Below, one piece after another: positions 61,614 to 64,000 of a stretch of 64,000 nucleotides of DNA (position 1 is the first letter of the stretch; each line of letters starts with the position of its first letter). This DNA comes from Leadbetterella sp964489955 (lineage in GTDB: Bacteria; Bacteroidota; Bacteroidia; Cytophagales; Spirosomataceae): assembly GCA_964489955.1 (NCBI GenBank), contig CAZBAV010000001.1, positions 62,001 through 126,000 on the forward strand. Reading direction: 5' to 3'. Both the position numbers and the translations under genes were made by a program. Under the pieces are notes generated by a model. It saw only the letters and a list, made by a program, of their open reading frames with translations. It searched no databases and was not told where the DNA came from.

Positions 61614-62645
61614 ATGTTACCTCAAACCATGAAAGCAGCGGTCGTTCGCGAATTTGGACAGCCGCTCAGAATCGAAGAAGTCCCTGTGAAGCGTCCGGGT
61701 AGAAATCAAATTTTAGTAAAGGTCATGGCCAGCGGTGTTTGTCATACAGATCTTCATGCTGTGGATGGAGATTGGCCTGTGAAGCCCAAAATGCCACTTA
61801 TTCCCGGACATGAAGGAGTAGGTTTTGTAGTTGCAGTAGGGGAGGGAGTAGATTACGTAAAAGAAGGCGATGCCGTAGGTGTGCCTTGGTTGTATAGTGC
61901 TTGCGGGCATTGTGAACATTGCATTACAGGTTGGGAAACACTTTGCGAAACCCAAGACAACGGAGGATATAGTGTAGATGGCGGTTTTGCCGAGTATGTT
62001 ATTGCTGATGCCAGGTATGTAGGAAAGCTACCAGCTAATGCCAATTTTCTGGAAATGGCTCCCATTCTTTGTGCTGGAGTTACAGTGTATAAAGGATTGA
62101 AAGAAACAGAAACAAAGCCGGGTCAGTGGGTAGCCATATCGGGTATTGGTGGTCTTGGCCACGTGGCCGTCCAATATGCCAAGGCTATGGGAATGCATGT
62201 AGCTGCGATTGATGTTGCCGATGATAAGTTGGCTCTGGCTAAAAGGTTAGGAGCAGACATTGTTGTAAACGCCAAGAATGAAGACCCTGGAAAGGTTATT
62301 CAAAAAGAAGTAGGTGGTGTGCATGGAGCTCTGATTACGGCAGTGTCACCTATTGCTTTCAAGCAAGGTATAGATGTCCTTAGAAGAAAAGGGACTATAG
62401 CCTTGAATGGATTGCCTCCGGGAAGTTTTGATTTACCTATTTTTGAAACAGTTCTCAAAAGAATTACGGTTAGAGGTTCTATAGTGGGTACTCGTAAAGA
62501 CATGCAAGAGGCAATAGAGTTTGCATCAGAAGGCAAAGTAAAGGCCAATGTAACAGCTGCTAAGCTTGAAGATATAAACGAAGTTTTTGACAAGATGAAA
62601 AAAGGGCAAATAGAAGGACGTATAGTTCTGGATATAGCCAACTAA
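61614..62645 (+). CDS. Zinc-dependent alcohol dehydrogenase (AdhP type)
   Basis: 343 residues. Zinc motifs: GVCHTD near residue 43 and PGHEGVG for the catalytic zinc, and four Cys in YSACGHCEHCITGWETLC for the structural zinc. NAD-binding motif GIGGLGHVAVQYAKAMG follows. Best fit is the AdhP/AdhT group, which interconverts ethanol and acetaldehyde. With the aldehyde dehydrogenase upstream it could take alcohol to acid. The gene is preceded by a terminator, so it is transcribed separately; the start could also be the Met at 61629. Confidence 0.93.
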   Translation: MLPQTMKAAVVREFGQPLRIEEVPVKRPGRNQILVKVMASGVCHTDLHAVDGDWPVKPKMPLIPGHEGVGFVVAVGEGVDYVKEGDAVGVPWLYSACGHCEHCITGWETLCETQDNGGYSVDGGFAEYVIADARYVGKLPANANFLEMAPILCAGVTVYKGLKETETKPGQWVAISGIGGLGHVAVQYAKAMGMHVAAIDVADDKLALAKRLGADIVVNAKNEDPGKVIQKEVGGVHGALITAVSPIAFKQGIDVLRRKGTIALNGLPPGSFDLPIFETVLKRITVRGSIVGTRKDMQEAIEFASEGKVKANVTAAKLEDINEVFDKMKKGQIEGRIVLDIAN

Positions 62646-62666
62646 TATATATATTGTTTACAAGCT

Positions 62667-62706
62667 AGGTTACAATTTGTTGAACAATGAATTGTAACCT
62701 TTTTTT
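62667..62706 (+). terminator. Rho-independent terminator
   Basis: AGGTTACAATT/AATTGTAACCT, 11-bp stem, 12-base loop, T-run; after the alcohol dehydrogenase gene. Confidence 0.85.
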
Positions 62707-62740
62707 GCATATTTGTTAAATACTAAAAACCTTAAATCAA

Positions 62741-63115
62741 ATGACAAATAGACTGAGCATAACCGATAAAGCCCTGGAGGTAGTAAAACAGCTGGCCGCA
62801 GAGCATGGAGATTTGATGTTTTATCAAGCAGGTGGCTGCTGTGAGGGTACACAGCCTCAGTGTTTCGAAAAAGGAGGTTATTATCCTCGGATGAACGACG
62901 CCCTGATTGGTACAATAGAAGGTTATGAGTTTTGGATAGATCGGGATCTTTTTGAATACTGGCAATATTCTCACTTTGAATTGGATGTTCTAGATGGTTG
63001 GGGACCAGGAGGTTTCTCTCTTGAAACTCCACTTGGTAAAACCTTTAAAGTAAACTATACGCTCTTCTCGGAAGAACAGCTGAAAGAGTTAGAACCAGTG
63101 CAAAGGATGGTATAG
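62741..63115 (+). CDS. DUF779 family protein
   Basis: 124 residues: LAAEHGDLMFYQAGGCCEGTQPQCFEKGGYY, with GGCCEGTQPQC as the family mark, then FWIDRDLFEYWQYSHFELDVLDGWGPGGFSLE. The three Cys may bind metal. DUF779 genes are known as neighbours of ExaC/AldB-type aldehyde dehydrogenases, as here, but the biochemical role has not been settled. Cytoplasmic. Confidence 0.93.
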   Translation: MTNRLSITDKALEVVKQLAAEHGDLMFYQAGGCCEGTQPQCFEKGGYYPRMNDALIGTIEGYEFWIDRDLFEYWQYSHFELDVLDGWGPGGFSLETPLGKTFKVNYTLFSEEQLKELEPVQRMV

Positions 63116-63170
63116 GTTTATTTAGTTATGAACCTCAGTTCGAATATTAATGTATTGATTTATAGTATAC

Positions 63171-63315
63171 ACCACATAGAAACATAGAAAAAATATTTTT
63201 TTTGAGTAAGTATAGACAGCTGAAGCTGTTCACATATACTGAAGATAGGCTTCAGTACTATGCATACTTTGTTGTTGCTGATTTATAGATATTTAAATCT
63301 CTGTCTCTGTGTGGT
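63171..63315. repeat. Imperfect inverted-repeat element
   Basis: Ends ACCACATAGAAACATAGA (63171-63188) and TCTCTGTCTCTGTGTGGT (63298-63315) pair at 16 of 18 positions counting one G-U. Inside are two hairpins, ACAGCT-ga-AGCTGT (63216-63229) and ACTGAAG/CTTCAGT (63238-63256). No open frame. A MITE-like or structured RNA element is possible. The rest of 63116-63474 shows nothing. Confidence 0.55.
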
Positions 63316-63474
63316 TTTAAAAGAACTCAGGTTATCAGATTTATAGGGAAAAGAGGATCCATTAGGCTAGCCTTTTCCTATTGTAATCTACCTCAGCAAA
63401 AGTTATTATTCTTACATCATAAACTATAAGAAAATTGCATTATTCTATCGGAAAGAGGGTTTTTGTAGCAGATT

Positions 63475-63969
63475 TTAAGGTCTTAGTAAATACAAATCCT
63501 GTCCGTCGGGCATTTCAGTTTTATCTTTTACTTTTCTGAATCCAATAGAAGTAAGCAAATGGCTGCCACCACTGGAATATGCAATGGCTATGGCTGTACC
63601 ATTTTTAGGAAAATTATCTTTAAAGTACTGCATTAGCATCCTAGCAAGACCTCGTCCTGCGAAATCGGGAGAGATTACGATTTCAGATAAGTAGTAAAAT
63701 GAGCTCTCTGAGCAGACTTCTATTTGTTTTTCAGGAATGAGTGCAGAGGAAAAAGCATGAAAGGACTTTTCTGTTATGGGCCAATAGCTCAATGCCCCTG
63801 CTAATGTTTGGCTTTCAAATAAACCTATTATTCCCTTGGGATAAGCTTTCCACCATGCCTTTTGTACAGCTGTAGGAACTGCTGCAGTGGTAAAAGTTTC
63901 TTGGTAAAGTTGGTCTATCAAAGCAAATTCGCCCTCTGTTTCTATGATTTTCGAAATAACTGTATCCAT
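63475..63969 (-). CDS. GNAT family N-acetyltransferase
   Basis: 164 residues. The acetyl-CoA site is ISPDFAGRGLARMLMQYF (V/IxPxxxGxGxxxxL), preceded by YYLSEIV and followed by NGTAIAIAYSSGGSHLLTSIGFRKV, a normal GNAT end. The substrate is unknown. It runs toward the dehydrogenase module and ends 360 bp from DUF779; the start is 31 bp from the window edge. Confidence 0.88.
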   Translation of the reverse strand: MDTVISKIIETEGEFALIDQLYQETFTTAAVPTAVQKAWWKAYPKGIIGLFESQTLAGALSYWPITEKSFHAFSSALIPEKQIEVCSESSFYYLSEIVISPDFAGRGLARMLMQYFKDNFPKNGTAIAIAYSSGGSHLLTSIGFRKVKDKTEMPDGQDLYLLRP

Positions 63970-64000
63970 ATCAGCTACACAAACACGGCTTTTGTCTTTA

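Noticed and set aside
62670..63032. Minus-strand frames opposite DUF779
   Set aside because: DUF779 is a clear family match on plus; the opposing frames show no gene-like sequence.

Overview
This is about 64 kb of an ordinary AT-rich (roughly 40% GC by eye) chromosome from a member of the phylum Bacteroidota, most likely order Cytophagales. That placement is inferred from several things: many SPII lipoproteins with little Shine-Dalgarno signal, promoters of the TTTG / TAnnTTTG type, heavy-metal RND pumps with an accompanying small Cys-rich exported protein, and large secreted proteins ending in a '..LxxGFE...F.A.I..C' domain. The sequence is from a draft assembly: ten Ns (61183-61192) interrupt an aldehyde dehydrogenase gene. 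No IS element, prophage, CRISPR array or plasmid gene was seen.

Layout. 1-3.6 kb: the tail of a heavy-metal RND pump fused to its own TolC-like outer-membrane factor, a decamer-like tandem repeat, and a lipoprotein adaptor. 3.7-5.4 kb (minus): acyltransferase and O-succinylhomoserine sulfhydrylase. 5.9-9.8 kb: OmpR-type response regulator, histidine kinase, UspA-like protein, lipocalin-like protein and a DUF1275 membrane protein. 9.9-11.6 kb: secreted ELWxxDGTxxGT-repeat protein. 11.9-16.1 kb (minus): site-2 protease, HAD phosphatase, accA, beta-CASP MBL nuclease. 16.2-22.0 kb: PBP4, polytopic membrane protein, thiL, DUF4180, bestrophin, plus small genes on both strands. 22.1-24.0 kb (minus): tyrS and an outer-membrane barrel. 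24.2-28.1 kb: CBM9-like protein and a 1097-residue lamin-tail/CotH-kinase protein. 28.2-34.4 kb: cobalamin adenosyltransferase, queA, a lipoprotein, two class-C beta-lactamase-fold serine hydrolases, and an Hcp-like protein carrying a signal peptide.

35.0-41.0 kb is a second heavy-metal efflux operon (Cys-rich protein, CusA/CzcA pump, TolC, His-rich adaptor). 42.0-49.0 kb is a drug-type RND operon (AraC regulator divergent from adaptor, pump, TolC and a stand-alone LytTR protein), ending next to a tRNA with anticodon CAU. 49.6-59.8 kb is mostly housekeeping: rhodanese-thioredoxin lipoprotein, DUF2147, PAP2, trpS, DUF2461, infC, thrS, a TPR lipoprotein, EVE, and a DUF2452 gene with an apparent -1 frameshift. 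60.0-63.1 kb is an aldehyde/alcohol dehydrogenase module with DUF779. A GNAT gene closes the window.

I see no obvious new multi-gene system. The observations most worth checking are: the signal-peptide-like junction inside the RND-TolC fusion; the frameshift at a slippery A-run in the DUF2452 gene, whose restored frame overlaps the next start codon; a Rieske-like lipoprotein that has lost both His ligands; a secreted Hcp-like protein outside any type VI locus; the shared Cys-terminated C-terminal domain of two surface proteins; and a 145-bp imperfect inverted repeat near the right end.
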